This document shows, piece by piece, positions 1 to 7,357 of a stretch of 16,628 bases of DNA (its first letter is position 1; each line of letters starts with the position of its first letter). Below the pieces are notes generated by a model. The model saw only the letters and a program-made list of their open reading frames with translations, made no database searches and had not been told where the DNA came from. The stretch is from Austwickia sp040006675. GTDB lineage: Bacteria; Actinomycetota; Actinomycetes; Actinomycetales; Dermatophilaceae. The position numbers and the translations under genes are program-made. The stretch covers positions 1 to 16,628 of the forward strand of contig JBDTWM010000061.1 of NCBI GenBank assembly GCA_040006675.1, written 5' to 3'.

Positions 1-210
1 CAGGTCGTCAACGGCGAGCACGTCGCGTCTGTGGGGGCCGGGCTCACCGTAGGGATGGGGCCGGCAGCCGTGGCGCGCGCCGCAGCGGAGATCCCCCGGC
101 TGCTGGAGGATCCCACGTACGCCGCATCGGCGCGCCGCATCGCGGCCGCGATGAGCGAGCTGCCGCCGCCCGCGGAGGCGGTTCCCGTCCTGGCCGGTCT
201 GCTGACCTAA
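1..210 (+). CDS. GT1-family glycosyltransferase, C-terminal fragment
   Basis: The reading frame is open from the first base and stops at TAA 208-210, giving the last 69 residues of a protein whose start lies outside the window. The fragment begins QVVNGEHVASVGAGL and ends in a helix-rich tail with LLEDPTYAASARRIAAAM and a proline-rich PPPAEAV segment. This matches the C-terminal end of the second Rossmann domain of GT-B macrolide/UDP-glycosyltransferases of the MGT/EryCIII type, where a DQ-x-NA region is followed by G-x-G and then by a 'dp.yr..A.rla.em..lp' helix. Such enzymes transfer a sugar from an NDP-sugar to a small hydrophobic acceptor in the cytoplasm. The nucleotide-binding part is not present, so donor and acceptor cannot be inferred. 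It converges on the UvrA-like gene. The family call is likely, but the specific substrate is unknown. Confidence 0.6.
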   Translation, partial: QVVNGEHVASVGAGLTVGMGPAAVARAAAEIPRLLEDPTYAASARRIAAAMSELPPPAEAVPVLAGLLT

Positions 211-223
211 CAGGGCGCACCGC

Positions 224-242
224 AGCCGCCAGCACGGCGGCT
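224..242. terminator. Short GC hairpin between convergent genes
   Basis: A perfect 7-bp inverted repeat, AGCCGCC (224-230) and GGCGGCT (236-242), has a 5-base loop AGCAC. It begins 14 nt after the glycosyltransferase stop and lies 86 nt beyond the UvrA-like stop. There is no T-run on either side, so it would be a weak, actinobacterial-style stem terminator at best. The rest of 211-327 holds no gene that I can see. Confidence 0.35.
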
Positions 243-327
243 CGCGTCCCGCCTGAATTGAGCATCGGGGTCTTCGGCACGGGTGTGCTCGACCATGTGC
301 TGCCATGCCTTGCCCCGGATCGCCTCG

Positions 328-2712
<2,385 letters not shown>

Positions 2713-2866
2713 CGCGCGATCGTCGCACGCCTCCGGTCATGCTCCTGGTCTGCACGCGCATAGGGCGATTGCCCTGACGGCGGGTAGGTATGATTCGCGT
2801 CAAGGATCGATGATGCTTCGCTCAAGAATCGTCAGATGCGGCGTTGGGTTCTTCACAGGCAGTGAA

Positions 2867-2896
2867 CTGACTGAAGCGGTGTTGTACAGGTAGATT
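2867..2896 (+). promoter_or_regulatory. Candidate housekeeping promoter for the SRPBCC gene
   Basis: CTGACT (2867-2872) lies 18 nt before TAGATT (2891-2896). TAGATT fits the actinobacterial -10 pattern TAnnnT, while the -35 matches TTGACA at four of six positions. Transcription would begin near 2903, about 90-100 nt before the gene. It is judged only from sequence similarity. Confidence 0.35.
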
Positions 2897-2900
2897 CGGG

Positions 2901-2913
2901 CGAGTTGAACTCG
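2901..2913. promoter_or_regulatory. 13-bp perfect palindrome at the predicted transcription start
   Basis: CGAGTT (2901-2906) and AACTCG (2908-2913) are exact inverted repeats around one central G. The site lies 4 nt after the candidate -10 hexamer and covers the expected +1, where a repressor dimer would block RNA polymerase. No regulator gene is adjacent. The operator role is inferred from symmetry and position. Confidence 0.4.
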
Positions 2914-2993
2914 TTACTGCTGGTCAAAGGTTGATGAGTGAAAGTGGATGCCCACCGGCAGGTTGTCTTGAACGCGCGTCCAGCCGTAAGTTG

Positions 2994-3452
2994 ATGACCA
3001 TGAATGGCCCTCCTGTGACCCTCAGCGTGCAAAGGATCGTCCGTGCGGCGCCGGAGGACATCTTCACCGCGATCACCGACCCGACGCGCCACGCCCAGAT
3101 GGACGCCACCGGGGTTCTTCGAGGTGCTCTCCCGAGGGAGCCGCTGCGTGAGGTCGGTCAACGATTCGTCGAGCGTCTGGCCTTTTCGACGGATGAAGAG
3201 CACGAGTGCACGGGTGAGGTCACCCGGTTCGTTCGCGGACAGAGCTTGGAGTGCCGTTCTCCCTCATCGGGGCCGCAGGAGTCCGGGTGGCGACTGCGGA
3301 TCGATCTCGATCAGCTGGATGAGCTGAACAGCCGGGTCACGCTCCACTTCTGGTGGCTGGACACCGTCGTGGAACCGCGTCACGCGGAGCGTCGGTTCTC
3401 TTCGGACCACCTCGCTGTGATCCTCGACGGGATAGCCGACGCCGTCGAGTAA
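2994..3452 (+). CDS. SRPBCC/START-like fold protein
   Basis: The ATG at 2994 gives 152 residues; a second ATG at 3000 would give 150. Either matches the usual size of about 150 residues for the family. An in-frame TTG at 2931 and ATG at 2934 would add 20-21 residues unlike the family. The N-terminal half has the family layout: a first strand VTLSVQRIVRAAPEDIF, then TAITDPTRHAQMDATGVL, then VGQRFVERL, followed by alternating strands and a final amphipathic helix (SDHLAVILDGIADAVE). SRPBCC domains form a helix-grip fold with a deep hydrophobic cavity and include polyketide cyclases, ligand transporters and many proteins of unknown substrate. No catalytic residue can be named. There is no strong Shine-Dalgarno sequence before either ATG. 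It converges on csbD across a strong hairpin. The fold is well supported, but the function is unknown. Confidence 0.75.
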   Translation: MTMNGPPVTLSVQRIVRAAPEDIFTAITDPTRHAQMDATGVLRGALPREPLREVGQRFVERLAFSTDEEHECTGEVTRFVRGQSLECRSPSSGPQESGWRLRIDLDQLDELNSRVTLHFWWLDTVVEPRHAERRFSSDHLAVILDGIADAVE

Positions 3453-3484
3453 CGTGCGCGCCACAACCGGCCGAACGCGACAGC

Positions 3485-3527
3485 GCGAGGGGGCCCGCCG
3501 CGATCCGTCGCGGGCAGGCCCCCTCGC
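3485..3527. terminator. Strong two-tier hairpin, bidirectional terminator
   Basis: An outer 11-bp perfect stem pairs GCGAGGGGGCC (3485-3495) with GGCCCCCTCGC (3517-3527). Inside it, a 6-bp stem pairs CCGCGA (3498-3503) with TCGCGG (3508-3513) and closes a TCCG tetraloop. It sits 32 nt after the SRPBCC stop and 6 nt beyond the csbD stop, which are convergent, so one structure can serve both. There is no poly-T tail, as is common in high-GC actinobacteria. Confidence 0.8.
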
Positions 3528-3533
3528 CTTCGG

Positions 3534-3707
3534 TCAGTCCTTGAACACGTCCTTGACGTTTTCGCCGGCCTGCTTCAGGCTGCCCTTGGCCTGGTCGCCG
3601 TGGCCCTCCGCCTCAAGGCGCTCATTGTCGGTGGCCTTGCCGGCCGCCTCCTTCGCCTTTCCGGTGGCCTTGTCCGCCATGTTGCGCATCTTGTCGCCTA
3701 AGCCCAT
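3534..3707 (-). CDS. csbD: CsbD-family general stress protein, 57 residues
   Basis: The frame from ATG 3707 to TGA at 3536-3534 encodes MGLGDKMRNMADKATGKAKE and then a lysine/alanine/glycine-rich helical protein with KATDNERLEAEGHGDQAKG and a final QAGENVKDVFKD. The D-x-x-x-G-K-A-K-E repeats and the N-E-x-L-x-A-E-G-x-x-D-x-x-x-G block are the CsbD hallmark. CsbD-like proteins are small, highly charged, probably unstructured or four-helix stress proteins; the name comes from SigB control in Bacillus subtilis, and the biochemical role is not known. GAGGAG at about 7 nt upstream is a good ribosome binding site and fixes the start. The third codon is TTA, which is rare in genomes of this GC content. 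A SigB/SigF-like promoter lies about 100 nt upstream, which fits stress induction. Confidence 0.88.
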   Translation of the reverse strand: MGLGDKMRNMADKATGKAKEAAGKATDNERLEAEGHGDQAKGSLKQAGENVKDVFKD

Positions 3708-3729
3708 GGATTTCTCCTCGTGTCATGAC

Positions 3730-3773
3730 CGGCTGATCGCCGGCCGCGTGGTCACGCTGCCGACGATCAGCCG
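3730..3773 (-). promoter_or_regulatory. Structured 5' leader hairpin of csbD
   Basis: A perfect 10-bp inverted repeat pairs CGGCTGATCG (3730-3739) with CGATCAGCCG (3764-3773). The 24-base loop contains a second stem, GCGT (3746-3749) with ACGC (3754-3757). It lies between the candidate csbD promoter and the csbD ribosome binding site, ending about 11 nt before that site. A role in mRNA stability or translation control is inferred. Confidence 0.45.
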
Positions 3774-3809
3774 ACAGCGCCCGGGGTCACCGCCCCAGTC
3801 ACTACTCCC

Positions 3810-3834
3810 GTACCCGCGACCTCGCGGCCGAAAC
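3810..3834 (-). promoter_or_regulatory. SigB/SigF-type stress promoter for csbD
   Basis: Read on the minus strand, GTTT (3834-3831) is followed after 15 nt by GGGTAC (3815-3810). The preceding base makes GGTTT. This matches the actinobacterial general-stress consensus (GTTT-N15-17-GGGTAT/C, seen for mycobacterial SigF and Streptomyces SigB). Transcription would start near 3803, giving csbD a leader of about 96 nt. The family's known SigB dependence in Bacillus supports the call. Confidence 0.6.
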
Positions 3835-4108
3835 CTCCCGATGACGCTGAACCATACGAGTGCGCACTGTGCGCTTGTCTCCACGGTCCGCGCGCGGCAT
3901 CGGCTCGACCGCAGGGTTCCCGCGCTCGCGAGGACCCGCTACGCTGTCCGGACTGCGTCGACCCATACCGCCTGTCCGTGCCCGCTGCGCACCCGTGCGC
4001 GGTTTCGACGCGGCTGCGGCTCGCCACGTGATCACGGGCGACCTCCATCGGAATCGGTTGGCGCCCAACGAAGCCGGGATCCACGGTGTCGCTACGGCGG
4101 CGCGGCGG
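3835..4108. other. Gene-free stretch between csbD and rbpA
   Basis: Together with the csbD leader this makes nearly 500 bases without a recognisable gene. Open frames here have compositions typical of antisense or noncoding high-GC DNA and resemble no family I know. The only visible structure is an inverted repeat, GTTGG (4057-4061) and CCAAC (4065-4069), around CGC. I see no tRNA-like cloverleaf. Confidence 0.4.
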
Positions 4109-4134
4109 GGAACAAGGAAAGCGCCCGGGTAGTT
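4109..4134 (+). promoter_or_regulatory. SigR/SigH-type promoter for rbpA
   Basis: GGAAC (4109-4113), preceded by GG, is separated by exactly 18 nt from GTT (4132-4134). This matches the ECF sigma SigR of Streptomyces (GGAAT-N18-GTT) and SigH of Mycobacterium. Transcription would begin near 4142, about 64 nt before the rbpA ATG. In Streptomyces coelicolor rbpA is a known SigR target, so promoter sequence and gene identity support each other. Confidence 0.7.
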
Positions 4135-4205
4135 ATCGATGGTGCAGGCAACCGGTGTGTTGGCGCGTCGGCGGTGAACGTACGGGTGACGGAGGATGAG
4201 GGGCA

Positions 4206-4559
4206 ATGGCGGAGCGTTCGTTGCGAGGTACCAACCTGTCCGCGCTAAGCATGGAGACCGACGATAACGTCGTCCTTTCCGAGCGGCAGATCGTCAAGTA
4301 CGTATGCGCCAACAACCACATCAGCGAGCTGCCGTTCTCGATCGACGCCGACGTCCCCGGGACCTGGGAGTGTCGATGCGGCCAGGAGGCCAAGCTTGTC
4401 GACGGGCCAGCGCCCGATGTCAAACCCGGCAAGGTGGCGCGCACTCACTGGGACATGCTGCTGGAGCGCCGCAGCATCGCCGAACTCGAAGAACTCCTGG
4501 AGGAGAGGCTGGAGAAGCTGCGTGCCTCCCGTGGGGACAAGACGAAGCGCACCGCCTGA
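4206..4559 (+). CDS. rbpA: RNA polymerase-binding protein RbpA
   Basis: This 117-residue protein matches RbpA along its whole length. The N-terminal tail has SLRGTNLSALSMETD, the central barrel spans about 28-68, a short basic linker (DVKPGKV) follows, and the sigma-interaction domain VARTHWDMLLERRSIAELEELLEERL occupies about 79-104. RbpA is an actinobacterial factor that binds the group 1 sigma factor and promoter DNA and stabilises the open complex. Cys34, His38, Cys56 and Cys58 are placed like the zinc-site residues of Streptomyces RbpA, but the last pair is C-x-C (WECRCG) rather than C-x2-C. GGAGG lies 10 nt before the ATG at 4206. A SigR-like promoter lies upstream. The gene converges on ppm1, as in M. 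tuberculosis Rv2050/Rv2051c. Confidence 0.96.
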   Translation: MAERSLRGTNLSALSMETDDNVVLSERQIVKYVCANNHISELPFSIDADVPGTWECRCGQEAKLVDGPAPDVKPGKVARTHWDMLLERRSIAELEELLEERLEKLRASRGDKTKRTA

Positions 4560-4591
4560 CCCCGACGCGCGCAAGGGTGAGGTTCGCTCGT

Positions 4592-4603
4592 CCGACTGGT
4601 CGG
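4592..4603. terminator. Weak small hairpin between rbpA and ppm1
   Basis: CCGA (4592-4595) and TCGG (4600-4603) can pair around CTGG in the 45-base gap between the convergent rbpA and ppm1 stops. The stem is only four base pairs, with no T-run, so a terminator role is doubtful. No better structure is visible in the gap. Confidence 0.2.
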
Positions 4604-4604
4604 G

Positions 4605-5432
4605 CTAGTCAGACGGGTGCCTCCAACGGCTACTGCCTGTGATGCGGTTCATCAGCGACTTCACCTGCCCGGCACGGTATTTCACGCCCCATCCGGTGAC
4701 GTTGGCGAGCGATTCCCGGACGATATCTTTGCTCATCTTCGAATCGCCGACCTCCCGCTCCACGAACGTGATCGGTACCTCCACGATCTTGAGGCCGGAC
4801 TTGACAGCCTTCCAGGTCAGGTCGGTCTGGAAGCAGTAGCCATGCGACTCCACGCGCTCCAGCCCGATACGTCGCAGAGCGTCGGCGCGGTAGACGCGGA
4901 AGCCGGCGGTCGCATCACGCACGGGCATCCCGAGGAGGACGGCGATGTATGCGTTGCCGCCCACGGACAGCGCTTTGCGATACAACGGCCAATTGACCAC
5001 GGAACCGCCCGGGATCCATCGGGATCCGATGACCACGTCGGCAGTCTCGGCGGCCGCGAGCAGCGTGGGCAGGTGCTCCGGACGGTGGGATCCGTCCGCG
5101 TCGATCTCGACCAGGGCGTCGTACCCGCGCTCCAATGCCCACTCGAAACCCGCCAGGTAGGCCTTGCCGAGCCCCTCCTTACCCTGACGGTGGAGAACGA
5201 ACACCTGGCTGTCGCATGCGGCGATCTTGTCGGCGATCTCTCCCGTACCGTCCGGAGAGTTATCGTCGATGACCAGCACGTCAGCCGCGGGCACCGCGCT
5301 GCGAATCCGCTCGAGCGTCGTCGGGAGGTTCGCGCGCTCGTTGTACGTCGGGGTAAGGACGACCACGCGATCCAGGGGCGGACGCCCCAACTCAGGGGCG
5401 GCCTGTTGGCGGGTTCGGCGGAACGCGGGCAT
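4605..5432 (-). CDS. ppm1: Polyprenol monophosphomannose synthase (Ppm/DPM1-type GT2)
   Basis: This 275-residue GT2-family glycosyltransferase transfers mannose from GDP-mannose to polyprenyl phosphate at the inner membrane face. The product is the mannose donor for lipomannan/LAM-type glycolipids and protein O-mannosylation. Visible motifs are PTYNE (28-32), DDNSPDGT (56-63), the metal-binding DADGSHRPE (111-119), GSRW (136-139), and the acceptor-region GDSKMS (229-234). There is no C-terminal membrane anchor, so membrane association probably depends on a partner. AAGGA lies 5 nt before the ATG at 5432. It is 60 nt downstream of lnt on the same strand. In M. tuberculosis the two are one protein (Lnt-like N-terminus plus Ppm); here they are separate genes, as in Corynebacterium and Streptomyces, where the products interact. 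Confidence 0.93.
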   Translation of the reverse strand: MPAFRRTRQQAAPELGRPPLDRVVVLTPTYNERANLPTTLERIRSAVPAADVLVIDDNSPDGTGEIADKIAACDSQVFVLHRQGKEGLGKAYLAGFEWALERGYDALVEIDADGSHRPEHLPTLLAAAETADVVIGSRWIPGGSVVNWPLYRKALSVGGNAYIAVLLGMPVRDATAGFRVYRADALRRIGLERVESHGYCFQTDLTWKAVKSGLKIVEVPITFVEREVGDSKMSKDIVRESLANVTGWGVKYRAGQVKSLMNRITGSSRWRHPSD

Positions 5433-5492
5433 CGTGGTCCTTCGCGGGCTGGTCGTGTGTTCAGGTCAGTCTAAGGCGAGCCCGAAAGAGCC

Positions 5493-7022
5493 TCATCGCG
5501 ACGCGCGGCGACGCAGCCAGGGCCGCACGCCGCGACCCGCGAACCCGGCCGTGGCCGCTGCGGCGAGGAGCGCGGGAACGTCGCCGAGGCGGGTGGCCAG
5601 GGTCGTCTCAGAGCGCAAGGGGAGCGCGTCGGAGAGCACCGCGGGTTCGAACAGGCCGGTCGACAGGTGGGGGACGCCGTCGGGGGTGATGAGCGCGCTC
5701 ACGCCGACGTTGCTGATATGCACCACCGATCTGCCGTGCTCGATCGCCCGGATCCGCGAGATGGCCAGTTGCTGGACCGACTCGTCCGTCAGGCCGAAGG
5801 TGGCGTTGTTCGTCTGGACCATGATCACGTTCGCCCCGTCGCGAACGCCGTCGCGGACCAGGTCGTCGTACGCGACCTCGAAACAGATGTTCGCCCCGGC
5901 GGCGATATCAGGCGCTCCCCCGGCCCGCGGCACACGGAACACACCCACGTCCGATCCGGCGGCGAAGTCCTTGCGGACGAGGTCGACCTGGTCCGAGAAC
6001 AGCCGCCAGAACGAGCGCTGCGGAATGTACTCGGCAAACGGGGCCGGGTGCCGTTTGTCGTAGCGCTGCGTCGGATCCGCTCGGCCGGGCGTGTAGAGCA
6101 GCGACGAGTTCGACAGGTGGTCAAGCGGTTCGTCGAGGACCGCCCCCACGACGACCGGCGCGTCGATGGCACCCACCGCGCCACGGATCACGGCCGCCGC
6201 GTCGGGGTAACGCAGCGGATCGATATCGGAGGAGTTCTCCGGCCACACGACAAGATCCGGCGGGGCGACGCCCGCCTCCCGCCGCTGCTGCGCGGCCTGC
6301 CGGGTCACAGCCGCATGATCGTCCAGGACCGCGCGGCGCTGCGCGTTGAAGTCCAGGCCCGCCCGGGGGACATCGCCCTGGATCGCCACGAAGCTCGCCA
6401 TCGGGCCGTCGGTGGGCAGCTGGACGGCGAGCGGTACTACCGTCACGGCGACGGCGACGGCCAGGGGCGCCGCGCCCGATCGCACTTTGTCGCCGAGCGA
6501 ACCGGCTCGAGCCGCCCGGCCGACCGCCACCGCGAGAGCGCCGCCCACGACCGCGACCGCGAAGGTCACGCCCGGCGCCCCGAGCAGAGACGCCACCCGC
6601 CCGAACGGCGCGTCCGCCTGCGAGAACGCCAGGCGTGCCCAGGGAAAGCCGCCGTACGGCACCGTGCTGCGGGCTAGTTCGACGCTGACCCAGCCGATCC
6701 CGACCAGCAGGGGAAACGTCCTGTCTCGGACCTGGACACCGCCCAGCAGCGCGCCGAGGAACAGAAAATAGACGCTGGAGATGCCCGCCAGACCCAGCCA
6801 GGGCACCGCGCCCACGTAGATCCCGGACCAGGACAGGGTCGGCGTCATGAACGCGAGCGCCCCCGCGCCGAGCAACGCTGCCCCTCGCCCAGCGCCGACG
6901 TCTCGAGCCGCGAGCGCCCACAGCGCCACGCCGACAGGCGCGGCCGGCCACACGGCGTGCCCCGGGAAGGAGACCCACAGCGACAGTCCCCCGACGACGC
7001 TCAGGAGGAGGCGGAAGAGCAC
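5493..7022 (-). CDS. lnt: Apolipoprotein N-acyltransferase
   Basis: This membrane enzyme transfers an acyl chain from phospholipid to the N-terminal cysteine of lipoproteins. About seven hydrophobic segments fill residues 1-205, and the nitrilase-like domain covers about 210-460. The catalytic Glu-Lys-Cys triad appears as Glu262 (VVWPENSSD), Lys323 (RYDKRHPAPFAEYIP) and Cys380 (ANICFEVAYDD). A last hydrophobic segment lies near 480-498. The GTG at 7022 gives 509 residues and places the first membrane helix (VLFRLLLSVVGGLSL) at the very N-terminus. The same frame runs open to an ATG at 7136, but that adds 38 Arg/Gly/Cys-rich residues unlike Lnt, so GTG is preferred. There is no good ribosome binding site before this GTG; the nearest GGGAAGG is about 19 nt away. 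It is the first gene of an lnt-ppm1 operon. Confidence 0.92.
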   Translation of the reverse strand: MLFRLLLSVVGGLSLWVSFPGHAVWPAAPVGVALWALAARDVGAGRGAALLGAGALAFMTPTLSWSGIYVGAVPWLGLAGISSVYFLFLGALLGGVQVRDRTFPLLVGIGWVSVELARSTVPYGGFPWARLAFSQADAPFGRVASLLGAPGVTFAVAVVGGALAVAVGRAARAGSLGDKVRSGAAPLAVAVAVTVVPLAVQLPTDGPMASFVAIQGDVPRAGLDFNAQRRAVLDDHAAVTRQAAQQRREAGVAPPDLVVWPENSSDIDPLRYPDAAAVIRGAVGAIDAPVVVGAVLDEPLDHLSNSSLLYTPGRADPTQRYDKRHPAPFAEYIPQRSFWRLFSDQVDLVRKDFAAGSDVGVFRVPRAGGAPDIAAGANICFEVAYDDLVRDGVRDGANVIMVQTNNATFGLTDESVQQLAISRIRAIEHGRSVVHISNVGVSALITPDGVPHLSTGLFEPAVLSDALPLRSETTLATRLGDVPALLAAAATAGFAGRGVRPWLRRRASR

Positions 7023-7154
7023 GCTTGTCAGGTTACCTGCGCCTTCCCGGCACCCCGACGACCCCAGCGCTCGCGCGCCGTCCCCTCCCCCGCACCTGCG
7101 GGCACATCCGCGATAGGGCCCAGCGCATCGTGGCATCAGCGACGAAGGACGAGA

Positions 7155-7209
7155 CCCGCACGCCGGTGGGGCCTTCCCCAGGGAGGGTGTTTTCTACTGG
7201 GCGTGCGGG
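7155..7209 (-). promoter_or_regulatory. Long-armed hairpin in the lnt 5' leader
   Basis: CCCGCACGCC (7155-7164) and GGCGTGCGGG (7200-7209) are exact 10-bp inverted repeats. The 35-base loop can form a second stem, TGGGG (7167-7171) with CCCCA (7176-7180). The element falls between the candidate lnt promoter and the lnt start. It matches no riboswitch that I recognise. It could be an attenuator, an mRNA-stability element or a small RNA. Confidence 0.4.
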
Positions 7210-7241
7210 CCCCGACTGCCGCCCCGGTGCGGACGCCTGCC

Positions 7242-7252
7242 GAGACGGTCTC
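7242..7252. promoter_or_regulatory. GAGAC-G-GTCTC palindrome at the predicted lnt start site
   Basis: A perfect 11-bp inverted repeat (7242-7246 with 7248-7252) has GC on each flank after one mismatch. It begins 4 nt downstream of the candidate -10 hexamer on the minus strand, covering the expected +1. Placement suggests an operator, but no regulator gene adjoins it. Confidence 0.35.
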
Positions 7253-7256
7253 TGCC

Positions 7257-7284
7257 AACCTAGCCCTAGCTCCGCTGCTGTCAA
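7257..7284 (-). promoter_or_regulatory. Candidate housekeeping promoter for lnt-ppm1
   Basis: On the minus strand TTGACA (7284-7279) is a perfect -35 hexamer. It is followed after 16 nt by TAGGTT (7262-7257), which fits the TAnnnT -10 pattern of actinobacterial SigA/HrdB promoters. Transcription would start near 7250, giving lnt a long leader of about 228 nt to its GTG. Confidence 0.5.
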
Positions 7285-7357
7285 CGCGGTCACGCTGACC
7301 GGCAGGGTAGGACACCGCACGCGTTTCCTGACGGCCACGGACTGAGAGCATGTCACC

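Larger units (their letters stand above)
2713..2993. other. Divergent intergenic region, lower GC than surroundings
   Basis: This is a 281-base gene-free stretch between the UvrA-like gene (-) and the SRPBCC gene (+). Its base composition is visibly richer in A/T than the flanking coding DNA. It holds a small stem GGGC-GATT-GCCC (2763-2774), a TATGAT hexamer at 2789-2794 without a convincing -35 partner, and the promoter and palindrome listed separately. I found no clear promoter for the UvrA-like gene, and no PafBC-type TTGTC element upstream of it. Confidence 0.5.
7023..7357. other. Divergent lnt/ybaK intergenic region and lnt leader
   Basis: This is a 335-base stretch without a convincing gene between lnt (-) and ybaK (+). 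It contains a candidate minus-strand promoter, a palindrome at its start site and a long-armed hairpin in the presumed lnt leader, each listed separately. I found no convincing plus-strand promoter for ybaK. Confidence 0.5.

Noticed and set aside
2789..2794. TATGAT as a -10 box
   Set aside because: The only TTG-like partner (TTGCCC) is 14 nt away, too close for a sigma-70-type promoter.
2713..2993. PafBC-dependent damage promoter (TTGTC-type RecA-NDp motif) for the UvrA-like gene
   Set aside because: Searched the minus strand by eye for TTGTC followed by TAnnnT and found none.
3860..4132. 90-codon plus-strand frame in the csbD-rbpA gap
   Set aside because: No family resemblance and no ribosome binding site; its end overlaps the SigR-like promoter; composition is like noncoding high-GC DNA.
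7023..7136. Upstream extension of lnt to the ATG at 7136
   Set aside because: Adds 38 Arg/Gly/Cys-rich residues before the first membrane helix that Lnt proteins do not have; GTG 7022 preferred.
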